A stretch of DNA of 64,000 bases from positions 15,265,001-15,329,000 of the forward strand of contig NC_092580.1 of assembly GCF_037975245.1 (NCBI RefSeq), read 5' to 3'. The notes beneath the pieces are model-generated. The model saw only the letters and a list, made by a program, of their open reading frames with translations, did not search any database and was not told the origin of the DNA. The DNA comes from Apostichopus japonicus. Taxonomy: Eukaryota; Echinodermata; Holothuroidea; Aspidochirotida; Stichopodidae. Numbering within the stretch: position 1 is the first letter of the stretch; every line of letters starts with the position of its first letter. Positions 52,601 through 64,000 of this stretch are shown piece after piece. The position numbers were made by a program, and so were the translations under genes.

Positions 52601-55600
52601 GAACAAGTTTTCTTTTGAGACAAAATGAAGTGAAATCATGCTAGTTGCTAGTGTAGGAATCTTCCGAATTAGAGATTATTTCTTGTTAATATCTTAGCCA
52701 TTTTTTCCATTCGAAATAGCTTTGAGTTTGACCCACAGAAATTCATTAAAAGTCAGGGGCGTAGCCAGGATTTGCAAAGTTGTATGCACGACTATCTGAG
52801 CGGAGCGCCACCATCGGTTGGCGCGGAGCGTACAAGAAATTTTTTGGTTTTACAAACCCCTCAGATGGCCGGAAACGGCCCTTCCCGAGTGTTCATTCTG
52901 GTTCCCTGGCCTCTAATTGCCAACTTGAGACACCTCAATTTTTATGTAGAAAAAGGGCACATTTTTTACCTGAGGAAAAGTGGGGGGGCACGTGCCCCCT
53001 GTGCCCCCCCGGTTCCGCCGCCCTTGTCTAGAACTGATATTGAATAAATTTTGTTCAATGATTTAACACTTGAACTATGTTGTGTGAATTTTTGGCTCTG
53101 TGACTTTAAAATAAATCGCTTTGAGATTTAATTAAACACCCTTTGGAATAAAATCTTTTACCTACCTATTTTGACCCATCCCCATTACCCCCACTCCCTC
53201 CACAACATAAAAAATGGTTTTCCTGGAATAGGAATAAGAAATTATTGCTATTACTAACTGATCCAGCATATTCCAGAAATAAATTGGGGCACTGAGATTT
53301 GTTCACAAGAAGATGTAACCCATCGCTTCTGAAGCTAACCTCATAGCTTATTAGTATACAATAGAGCAATGAAGGGGTGTTAATTTAGATGATACAGTAA
53401 AATCTCTTCGTCTATTGCGACTTCAGTGTAGTAACGCTAATACTATAGTACTACTAGTGCTCGGCGCGCTACCTCCTAAGGATCGCCACTTGCCCCATTG
53501 GAGGTTTCCTGTTCCCCGATATGGTCTTCAGAGTAGTTTTTTGTGGATTACTTGAGAGAAGAATGACTCTTTTATGTCGAACCGTTAAAGTCCATTTGTT
53601 TTATTTCATAACAAAAAGGAGGGATCGTAGTATGCTTCCGTGAAGTGTTCGCTTCATTCGGAGCTGCATACTGGCTAGGCCCAGTGAAATCGGCGCTGGT
53701 GTTGTGCACTAACTTGGTCATAATCGCCGTGTTTTTTTCGTCCTTCAGCCATGGATGAAGGCTAATTGCATGGGTAATGATATTTATGCAGCCCCCAACA
53801 ACACAACGGACCGGCACTTCTCTCGGATAGTTTACAACAGTTGTAAAACAAACGTGAAATTTCTAACGATATAGCGTAATACAGTGGTTGTTCTCTCAGT
53901 GTAAATGTGCGTGTATATGGAACGGTATGATCGTCGCGCATCCGATACATGCCTGGGCTTTGCACGTGTGTTCCTAACATGACGTCATCATTGTCTTGTT
54001 GTGAAATCGCATTCTCAGATATCTATTTTCGGATGCGAATATTAAAACGTTAATTACTAATTAGTCCTTGAGGTTTTCAAGGTGTTGAGGATAGTTTTGA
54101 ACATAGATTTTCTCATAGATTTAGAGGAAGTTACTCTCGATGAGTTGGATTTTTCGTGTCATGGCCTCTTTAAGGATATCCCAAGGTCTTAGGATTTATC
54201 AGAGGACAGGCTGTTTGTCATTGTTTTTTTTTAAATGTATGTTTGCTTCGTTTTTCTCTAGTAATTTACGTATCATCTCTAGGAATTTCCAAAGGCCAAA
54301 AAGATCCAGAAATTTGTCATTTTGTTGTCATTAAAAGAAAAGAAACTTTTAAAGCCTTTGAAATGACAATGCAAATAGCTAGGACTTCTCCCACGTTAAC
54401 CTAACCTACTTGCTGGTAACAGTTTTGAACTACGCCCTCAGTCCTACATCTCAGACTCCGCCCAAACAAGAATTCAAAAGTAGCTGCATGCTTTCCCATG
54501 GAGCTTCTTCTTCCTGGAATTTCTTCTTGGTATCTCGAAGAGGTGTTACCCTTTGCGTAAGGAGTCGTCTTGGAACCAATTTCCCATCCCTTTTGGATGC
54601 ACTTATTAGGTATCTTTTGATATTTCAATGGGTTTTGTTTGTTTGAATTTTGTTCGGTTTACGCCGTTTTTGCCATACATTTTTTGACGGGTACAAGTGC
54701 CGCGATTTTCGCGGGCATTTTGTACTACAGGAGGTAGAAGCATGTTAGTCTAGTAGTTTTTTGCTGGAGAAAATACTTAAGGATATCCCAAGGTCTTAGG
54801 ATTTATCAGAGGACAGGCTGTTTGTCATTGTTTTTTTTTAAATGTATGTTTGCTTCGTTTTTCTCTAGTAATTTTCGTATCATCTCTAGGAATTTCCAAA
54901 GGCCAAAAAGATCCAGAAATTTGTCATTTTGTTGTCATTAAAAGAAAAGAAACTTTTAAAGCCTTTGAAATGACAATGCAAATAGCTAGGACTTCTCCCA
55001 CGTTAACCTAACCTACTTGCTGGTAACAGTTTTGAACTACGCCCTCAGTCCTACATCTCAGACTCCGCCCAAACAAGAATTCAAAAGTAGCTGCATGCTT
55101 TCCCACGGAGCGTTTTCTTCCTGGTATTTCTTCTTTGTTTCTCACAGAGGTGTTATCCTTTGCTTAAGAAGTCCTCTTGGAACTAATTTCCTATACCATT
55201 TTGAAGCATTTATTAATTATCTGTTGATTTTTCAATGTGTTTTGGTTGTCGGAATTTTGTTAGGTTTACGCCCTGTTTCTGCCTGGTGTGGTTGCTGAAA
55301 TTTGTTAGGTCTATGCCATGTTTTTCTTAGCTTGAGCTTGTGTCGTGCAAGTAGTCTTGCCGAGCTGCTGTCGTCTGAGGCCTTTGAGGCATGCCTATTC
55401 TATTGCTAGAGAACAGACCTTTGAATTTACCATCCAGAAGTAACCTACATATTTGTATCTCCTTTAAGTTTGAAAATGCAACATGTAGTGTTTGCCAGTT
55501 TGTGATTACAACTGCCCACACTTAATAATGTAGCCAATTATGTGTAATAATCTGAGTTTGCCAGATTGGTTGCTAGCAGTGTACAACTGCCGACATTTAA

Positions 55601-56051
55601 TAATGTAGCCAATGATGTGAAATTTAGTTTACATGCGACCACAAGTAACTCTAGTTGTTAAACAGCAAACAGTCATTGTTAGTTGAACATCATATGGTAT
55701 AATGCTGATCTTTGATAACATTTAATACATATGTTGAATATTAATTGTCCGCATATATGCAAAGATGTCAAAGTCTTATTTATAACACTTAGCTTGAACT
55801 TGAAAGGTTCTTTTTACATAATATCTTATTTATGACTACTGTAAGTTATATTAATATTCATTACATTCTATTATTCATCTCCAGGTTATGACTGTGGCAT
55901 GTTTGTCCTCTGTTTCACTGAATACCTCCTTGGCAAGTTTATGAACGCTGAAAAGCTGTCGATGGCGTCAATGTCTAAGGAAATCACACAGAGAAAAGTG
56001 TCTGAGAAAAGGATAGAATTGAAATGGATTATCCAAGATATGACTGGATAG
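19518..56051 (+). CDS. SENP8: SENP8 (NEDP1/DEN1) NEDD8-specific protease, complete six-exon gene
   Basis: A C48-family cysteine protease that in known relatives matures NEDD8 and removes it from cullins and other proteins in cytoplasm and nucleus. Exons are 19518-19630, 25023-25111, 26321-26429, 27974-28089, 29537-29587 and 55885-56051, which join to 645 nt and 214 residues (human protein 212). All introns are GT-AG with consistent phases. The N-terminus runs through SLLRESDVSLLDGPRWLND, the hallmark of this subfamily. The catalytic residues fall at His103 (GGSHW), Asp120 (HFD), Gln157 (PQQEN) and Cys163 (YDCGM), matching the family spacing. The start is the ATG that aligns with the family N-terminus. 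Intron 5 (26.3 kb) is packed with transposons and satellites. The coding sequence is intact, so I infer a working gene. It converges with the - strand gene ending at 57215. Confidence 0.96.
19977..21675. mobile_element. 1.7-kb hAT-like element in SENP8 intron 1
   Basis: The left end is TAGTTGGGCGATATT and the right end is the complement of TAGGGTTGGGCGATATATC. It is flanked by the perfect 8-bp repeat ATGGGTAC (19969-19976, 21676-21683). It holds a perfect 38-bp palindrome at 20063-20100 and a G/C-rich palindromic stretch at 20168-20256. No transposase frame is recognisable, so it looks non-autonomous. Confidence 0.87.
20063..20100. repeat. perfect 38-bp palindrome
   Basis: The two 19-base arms, each containing TTTTTAGTGTGTTCG on its own strand, are exact reverse complements with no spacer, centred between 20081 and 20082. 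It lies about 90 bp inside the left end of the hAT-like element. Confidence 0.95.
22491..23068 (-). pseudogene. hAT-type BED-like zinc-finger ORF, broken
   Basis: On the - strand an ATG at 23068 opens MATKRTLIDFFSK, an N-terminus typical of hAT-related proteins of the ZNF862/KIAA1586 kind. That frame stops at a TGA just before an A11 run. A second frame resumes after the run and reads REKWCKDFPWLECTI, FCKLC and FSTFTRHEISKEH (a C-x2-C...H-x5-H finger), then RTIWFLLKISLPLHW, ending at a donor-like ELQ/GTACAT at 22490. I found no catalytic downstream exons. It sits antisense in SENP8 intron 1. The break suggests a relic of a transposase or transposase-derived gene. Confidence 0.65.
23110..24400. 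other. intronic sequence, nothing recognised
   Basis: Rest of SENP8 intron 1 up to the hairpin. It contains an A-rich tract (about 24200-24280). No exon or element could be supported. Confidence 0.4.
24408..24463. repeat. 24-bp stem, 8-nt loop hairpin
   Basis: Left arm (CACCGACTGTCCC, then GTAAGTTTTC) and right arm (GAAAACGTAC, then GGGACAGTCGGTG) pair over 24 positions with two mismatches around an 8-base loop at 24432-24439. It could be a hairpin RNA or a tiny MITE. The stem is shorter than a typical animal pre-miRNA. Confidence 0.6.
25023..25111 (+). CDS. SENP8: SENP8 exon 2
   Basis: Acceptor TTTTGTCAG, donor GTAAGT. It codes YFEHTAF...ISPEVTQFIKLSA, the ISPEVTQFIK stretch being strongly conserved in SENP8. 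Confidence 0.95.
26321..26429 (+). CDS. SENP8: SENP8 exon 3 (catalytic His)
   Basis: Acceptor CTCAACAG, donor GTAATG (splitting the Trp codon after the His). It codes LDLPQKDYIFLAVNNNS...GGSHW with catalytic His103. Confidence 0.95.
26690..27160. repeat. three tandem copies of a ~160-bp unit
   Basis: Units beginning GGTAACATATGTT at about 26691, 26849 and 27011 share GAGATTTGATGGCTAATGAC and GTCAGTGAGTAGTTTGTGAG. They lie in SENP8 intron 3. Non-coding. Confidence 0.9.
27606..27743 (+). pseudogene. LINE ORF2 C-terminal fragment
   Basis: A short frame reads SKSFALAAQELWEKLPLDL then FNVFIF before a stop. It resembles the 'FSVAAPKLWNSLP...' tail that ends many non-LTR retrotransposon ORF2 proteins. 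The upstream reverse transcriptase is absent, as expected of a 5'-truncated copy. It lies in SENP8 intron 3, 230 bp before exon 4. Confidence 0.5.
27974..28089 (+). CDS. SENP8: SENP8 exon 4 (catalytic Asp)
   Basis: Acceptor ACCTTTAG, donor GTAAGT. It codes SLLVFSKEDQSFMHFD, with catalytic Asp120, then SNAQDAKQLV. Confidence 0.95.
29537..29587 (+). CDS. SENP8: SENP8 exon 5 (oxyanion Gln)
   Basis: A 51-bp exon with acceptor TTCATTGCAG and donor GTGAGT. It codes YVEMSCPQQEN including Gln157. The following intron is 26,297 bp. Confidence 0.92.
29588..30890. other. start of SENP8 intron 5, nothing recognised
   Basis: AT-rich sequence with short chance frames. No exon or mobile element could be supported. 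Confidence 0.4.
30905..31312. mobile_element. 408-bp hAT MITE
   Basis: The left end CAGGGTTGTCCAACCTACGG and right end CGACAACCCTG form the terminal repeats. A perfect 8-bp duplication TTTTAAGG flanks it (30897-30904, 31313-31320). The interior has CGGCCCGCGGGCC and GTGCGCTCCGCGCG. No coding capacity. Confidence 0.93.
31430..33620. mobile_element. 2.2-kb element with GTGACGTACGGGACA boxes
   Basis: The left end has GGGCAGGTCCAAGCTATT (31435-31452) and the right end its complement AATAGCTTGGACCTGC (33597-33612). Near both ends the box GTGACGTACGGGACA recurs: 31459, 31630, 31826 and 31841 on +, and twice on - at about 33315-33350. Such repeats suggest subterminal transposase-binding sites. The middle holds a three-copy 251-bp tandem repeat. 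No transposase frame is evident, and no clear target duplication was found, so the borders are approximate. Confidence 0.65.
32090..32840. repeat. three tandem copies of a ~251-bp unit
   Basis: Units starting ATACTCATAACATCAATTCT at about 32097, 32350 and 32600 are nearly identical over their length. Part of the 31.4-33.6 kb element. Confidence 0.9.
33621..34980. other. intronic sequence; later part duplicated at 37.85-38.55 kb
   Basis: No gene. Bases of about 34510-34760 (for example GAAGAACATATTCCTTGGTG) have a diverged direct copy at about 37900-38510, which points to an old duplication or a dispersed repeat. Confidence 0.5.
34985..35156. mobile_element. 172-bp MITE
   Basis: Terminal inverted repeats AAAGGACGAAATAACT and (complement) AGGGACGAAATAGTTTT are flanked by TGTGATGC (34977-34984) and TGTGATGG (35157-35164), an 8-bp duplication with one change. 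The interior has many GCTAAT/ATTAGC motifs. Confidence 0.72.
35165..36020. repeat. two diverged direct copies around GGGGAGGGGTAAAAA
   Basis: Segments of about 35560-35730 and 35890-36010 share GGGTATCAAATGAAAGGAAA and surrounding sequence. Otherwise I see nothing recognisable. Confidence 0.5.
36030..36110. repeat. GATA microsatellite with a LINE/SINE-like tail
   Basis: A short (GATA) run is followed by CAACTTTATTGAATCCCAG and GGAAATTA, a sequence like the ends of many retroposons in aquatic animals. It is a fragment only. Confidence 0.35.
36220..39470. other. intronic sequence with old duplications, no gene
   Basis: Part of SENP8 intron 5. Bases 37900-38510 are a diverged copy of 34510-34760. 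About 36720-36780 resembles about 39360-39450. Short frames here have no recognisable domain. Confidence 0.45.
39480..41670. repeat. ~187-bp satellite array, left part
   Basis: About a dozen units of roughly 160-195 bp share CTCCTCTCTTACCCATCTCC, ATGCACTTTCCTCATGGGC, AAGTCCAAGCTATTGTCCC, ACAGGTGTCACTG and AAAGAGACTTAACATG. Two length variants occur (units with TCTGACCC are shorter). A SINE is inserted at 39877-40111 and a DIRS element splits the array at about 41672. The array resumes at about 46945. Confidence 0.92.
39877..40111 (+). mobile_element. tRNA-derived SINE, copy 2, inside satellite
   Basis: It starts TTAGCTCAGTGGTTAACGCC, shares the full body with the copy at 3699-3975, and ends in ATACATACATAC. 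ACTT occurs at both junctions with the satellite and may be a short target duplication. Confidence 0.8.
42360..44170 (+). pseudogene. DIRS gag-like region
   Basis: Several + frames hold pieces that fit the DIRS gag protein: a Cys-containing N-terminal segment (CWSCTRRDPCLVC, 42440-42490), SRLTVWGEASSKP (43160-43205), and YVDTAACSGMKFASF...LLLLGLLVRLTYDQLARFV (43413-43610). The frames shift between pieces. It is recognised mainly through its position before the reverse transcriptase. Confidence 0.6.
44270..44900 (+). pseudogene. DIRS reverse transcriptase, frameshifted
   Basis: One frame reads FRIETLKVIIPLLRKGIWAA then TVDLKDIYLHI (44350-44460), the motif A region. Another frame carries GVSLYLDDWLVVGQ with the catalytic YLDD at 44568-44579. 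Internal stops and at least one frameshift inactivate it. Confidence 0.8.
45010..45180 (+). pseudogene. DIRS RNase H segment
   Basis: The + frame reads TTEASMTGWGAHWSNRTA, a stop, then ETWSPTERGLHLNVLE and KWAQEHFHNHG. This fits the 'DAS...GWG...TW...E...H.N.LE' pattern of DIRS RNase H. Confidence 0.75.
45440..46335 (+). pseudogene. DIRS tyrosine recombinase, broken
   Basis: Pieces in shifting frames: AWKLFGLASDRE and VQIAEFSLLPFSRMET (N-terminal core-binding part), then VALVSARRRSCLHPFSIQQ, HIRFDIHGVRMVPDLSFLA, and LKWYLHTTEALR leading toward the catalytic end. Residues near the expected C-terminal His/Arg/Tyr cluster are degraded. This recombinase replaces the integrase of LTR elements in this group. 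Confidence 0.75.
46440..46550. repeat. DIRS internal complementary region
   Basis: ACTAAGGTTGTGAGGAGAGA (46448) repeats the sequence of the right terminus in direct orientation. CTTACTGGTTGGATATTTAA (46498) and GCGAGCTTACCTGTCTC (46523) repeat it inverted. This arrangement is used by DIRS elements to restore their ends. Confidence 0.75.
46945..47810. repeat. ~187-bp satellite array, right part
   Basis: Continuation of the 39.48-41.67 kb satellite after the DIRS insertion, with about five further units beginning near 47025, 47210, 47395, 47583 and 47770. Confidence 0.92.
47936..48335. mobile_element. MITE with the hairpin module, limits approximate
   Basis: The left edge is CGGCGGAGCTAGGGG and the right edge GGACGCTCCGCCACTG, inverted to each other around GGCGGAGC. 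It carries the module CTATCTAAGCGGAGCGCCA...TTGGCGCGGAGCGTA at 48000-48040 and a GGGGGGGCGGGGGC stretch near the right end. No clean duplication was found. Confidence 0.6.
48336..48770. other. intronic sequence, nothing recognised
   Basis: AT-rich segment between the MITE and the 600-bp array. No exon or element could be supported. Confidence 0.4.
48776..50323. repeat. ~600-bp tandem array, left part (three units)
   Basis: Units anchored on GAACTACGCCCTCA(A/G)TCCTAC at 48897, 49483 and 49972. Each carries CATGCTTTCCCATGGAGC, GCGATTTTCGCGGGC and AGGAGGTAGAAGCATGTTAG. The period is about 490-610 bp. A 70-80 residue frame is open in several units on the + strand and partly on the - strand, but I recognise no domain. 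The third unit is interrupted at a TTAA by the transposon at 50328. Confidence 0.9.
50658..51620 (+). pseudogene. P2X7 C-terminal 'ballast'-like gene, broken
   Basis: The ATG at 50658 opens MADPEPIAATEVQSDNGS and stops after 26 codons. A shifted frame continues with EVLEPYQFEPVKR to a GTAAGA donor at 50933. After an acceptor (TTCTTCCCAG, exon from 51358) a third part reads QYRYIAYGQQVQ, TGA, YLGFLARHVRVVLPSCAVQ and RIRSDFPANGHYTGFK. This matches the tail of vertebrate P2X7 and the stand-alone 'P2X7-like' proteins of invertebrates. The exons carrying the Cys-rich zinc-binding middle are not recognisable between 50933 and 51357. The frameshift and the in-frame TGA at 51395-51397 (where family members usually have Trp) make it a pseudogene, although the splice sites show it was not a retrocopy. 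Confidence 0.8.
51621..52371. other. transposon interior, nothing recognised
   Basis: Lies between the P2X7-like relic and the nested MITE. Short + frames (for example ASTMKEKACFEAFGHKYWRD near 51680) may be transposase remnants, but no motif is clear. Confidence 0.35.
52380..53026. mobile_element. hAT-like non-autonomous element, copy 2, nested
   Basis: A 647-bp sister of 2269-2921 with ends CAAGGGCGGCGGAA and CCGCCGCCCTTG and a perfect 8-bp duplication TCTAGAAC (52372-52379, 53027-53034). It carries the hairpin module at 52791-52832. It is younger than the TTAA element it sits in. Confidence 0.92.
53572..53817 (-). pseudogene. THAP zinc-finger domain, frameshifted
   Basis: The - strand ATG at 53817 gives MPVRCVVGGC, the canonical THAP start with its first two Cys. 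WLKDEKNTAIMTKLV and SADFTGPSQYAA follow. The frame then slips: in the next frame SEHFTEAYYDPSFLL appears at about 53625-53670, which is the C-x2-H part of the motif, with the third Cys not visible. THAP domains are C2CH DNA-binding modules found in P-element and Kolobok-type transposases and in derived host proteins. It lies near the right end of the TTAA element and points inward. It is inactivated by the frameshift. Confidence 0.78.
54174..55300. repeat. ~600-bp tandem array, right part (two units)
   Basis: Continuation of the array after the transposon, with anchors at 54425 and 55032 (607 bp apart). Subtracting the insertion and its duplicated TTAA also gives 607 bp between the anchors at 49972 and 54425, confirming a single interrupted array. 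The second unit here preserves the transposon's empty target. Confidence 0.92.
55301..55884. other. end of SENP8 intron 5
   Basis: AT-rich, with a short direct repeat around AATAATGTAGCCAATNATGTG (55525 and 55599). It ends in the acceptor of SENP8 exon 6. Confidence 0.5.
55885..56051 (+). CDS. SENP8: SENP8 exon 6 (catalytic Cys, stop)
   Basis: Acceptor TTCATCTCCAG. It codes GYDCGMFVLC, with catalytic Cys163, and the C-terminal helix, ending in TAG. A candidate polyadenylation signal AATAAA follows at 56161-56166. Confidence 0.95.
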
Positions 56052-56160
56052 GTGACTAAAGGGTAGGTTATTTTGATTCAAAGATACAGAAAATGCTGTT
56101 CTTTTAGTCATACATATTTAATTTGTGTTTGTGATATATTCAGTAGCTAGTGGAATGCTT

Positions 56161-56166
56161 AATAAA
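56161..56166 (+). promoter_or_regulatory. candidate SENP8 polyadenylation signal
   Basis: AATAAA, 110 bp after the stop codon. It is the first such hexamer downstream, and its use is not proven. Confidence 0.5.
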
Positions 56167-56169
56167 AAA

Positions 56170-57000
56170 GGGGGAATGCACATCATTTTTAGGTGAAAAC
56201 TTCATCGGTGTAGCATTTTATTTGGCAAAGATTTTATCGCGACAGGTAAGCTACATAAATTGAGATGCTTGATGGAGATTTAGTGTGTGAAGGTACTTGA
56301 CTGTAAGAGCACTACACAGTATGAAATCAAACATGCATATTTATCTTCTGTAAGCCTGAGGCTAAGAACATTGTTTTCCAAGTTGTTGTGTTGCACTAAC
56401 TACTGCATCGTCAATGTGAGTAGTATTTATCAGACGTAAAAGAAGACAATTTGAAAAAAGGAATTCCCTTCAATTTGTATTTAATATTCATCTTGTAAGA
56501 AAAAAAACTAAAAGTACACATGTATGGCTTAGTATTATAAGTAATATAATATGTTATTTGCACTTGTTTCACACAGTATCACTAGTTTATATAATTAAAT
56601 ATTATTTATGAATGTCATTAGTTATGTAGACTATGTATTTTTCCGTACTTTTTACATTGCAACAAATTGTACTCATTACAGTGAAACATTTAATATTTAA
56701 ATGAATAGTTATATTAGGGCAAGCACTCTTTTAATTCTGTATTTACGGAGGTAATATCCGGATAACTTACTTAGTATCTGCCTGCAGACTGGCAAGTTTC
56801 CGACAATTTCTTCGCGACATTTTCATTTTTAATGCATTCATAGAACTAATTGTGCTGAAATAAAAAATTGAATTGTGTACATGTAGGGATCTGTGTACAG
56901 TATTTGGCCTGACCTCATTGATAATGAAAAGTTAGGGGACTTGCTTGCAATCACTTCAATGACAACCTGTTTTATTTGTCTTGTTTCAGACGGCTTTGAC
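56170..57000. other. intergenic, between converging genes
   Basis: No exon or mobile element recognised. The region separates the 3' ends of SENP8 and the - strand gene. Confidence 0.5.
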
Positions 57001-57002
57001 AA

Positions 57003-57008
57003 TTTATT
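57003..57008 (-). promoter_or_regulatory. candidate polyadenylation signal of the - strand gene
   Basis: TTTATT on + (AATAAA on -), about 207 bp after the stop codon at 57215. A second one lies near 56970. Confidence 0.4.
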
Positions 57009-57214
57009 TCTGAGTACAAGTTTGGAGAGGCTATATCTTGTAGTGAGTCGTGCTGGATTTAGTACAGTTACGTGATGATATCAGATACCTGGAGAGTTAC
57101 CTGTTTGCATAGAAGAAGCTTGTATGTAGTTGCCAAAGAAAACTAGAATTTGCATGTAAACCAAAACCGTGCCCAAAGCAACCAGCTGCTTAAATTTTAC
57201 CTTGTTGCGGCGTG

Positions 57215-63732
<6,518 letters not shown>

Positions 63733-64000
63733 CTTCAGTCAGTCACGGTAGGCCTAACTAAGTAACGAGAAAAACATTGCGATAGGCAAAACCTTCACAT
63801 CATACGTGAACAATGAACGTAACCAATGAAACATTAATATTCCTACTATCAATCAAGACAAACCTGTCCTGGGGACTCCATTATATAGCACCTGCTATAA
63901 CGTATGAGAAGGAACGACACTCAGTTCTCTAATGTATTGCCGAGATGAAATATGATTGTCCAATACAACGTAAGGTACTGTACGTGAAGTCCAAAACAGT

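Larger units (their letters stand above)
50328..54169. mobile_element. 3.8-kb TTAA-target DNA transposon carrying P2X7-tail and THAP sequences
   Basis: The left end is AGTGGCCATGACACGAAAA and the right end is the complement of AGAGGCCATGACACGAAAA. About 23 bp pair with three mismatches. TTAA flanks both sides (50324-50327, 54170-54173). The array unit at about 54765-54795 has the uninterrupted sequence (AAAATAC, TTAA, GGATATCCC), so both limits are exact. Inside are a broken P2X7-tail gene (+), a nested hAT MITE (52380-53026) and a broken THAP domain (-). TTAA targets with a THAP domain are features of Kolobok elements, and piggyBac also uses TTAA. I found no intact transposase, so the superfamily is an inference. 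Confidence 0.9.

Overview
The window is animal nuclear DNA: spliced genes with large introns, AT-rich background and very dense transposon and satellite content. The gene content and the mobile-element repertoire (hAT-like MITEs with 8-bp duplications, a DIRS-type retroelement, a TTAA element carrying P2X7-tail and THAP sequences) suggest a marine invertebrate deuterostome, most likely an echinoderm. The species call is inference only.

Two host genes can be supported and they converge tail to tail. On the + strand, positions 19518-56051 hold a complete six-exon SENP8 (NEDP1/DEN1) gene, the NEDD8-specific cysteine protease, 214 residues with the His/Asp/Gln/Cys catalytic set intact. Its fifth intron is 26.3 kb. 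On the - strand, positions 57215 to about 63732 hold the 3' part (seven firm exons and one possible exon) of a single-pass membrane protein that I do not recognise. It has an N-glycosylated outer part, one membrane helix and a long Ser-rich/acidic then Lys-rich cytoplasmic tail. Its 5' end lies beyond the window.

Layout: 1-19.4 kb has no supportable host exon. It holds hAT-like MITEs, a tRNA-derived SINE, two related GATGAATCC minisatellites, a 3.26-kb satellite with two monomer lengths (8803-12060), a 646-bp fold-back element, and matching blocks at 3.98-7.91 kb and 17.33-19.41 kb that form a large, decayed inverted duplication. SENP8 intron 1 (19631-25022) holds a 1.7-kb hAT-like element and a broken hAT-type zinc-finger reading frame. 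SENP8 intron 5 (29588-55884) holds a 408-bp hAT MITE, a 2.2-kb element with repeated GTGACGTACGGGACA boxes, a roughly 187-bp satellite split by a DIRS-type retroelement (41.67-46.94 kb), and a roughly 600-bp tandem array interrupted by a 3842-bp TTAA-flanked DNA transposon (50328-54169).

The most interesting object is that last transposon. It has terminal inverted repeats, a TTAA duplication, and a sister copy of the array that preserves the empty target site. Inside are a spliced but broken P2X7-like 'ballast' gene on one strand, a broken THAP zinc finger on the other, and a nested hAT MITE. This places the P2X7 tail domain inside a mobile element.
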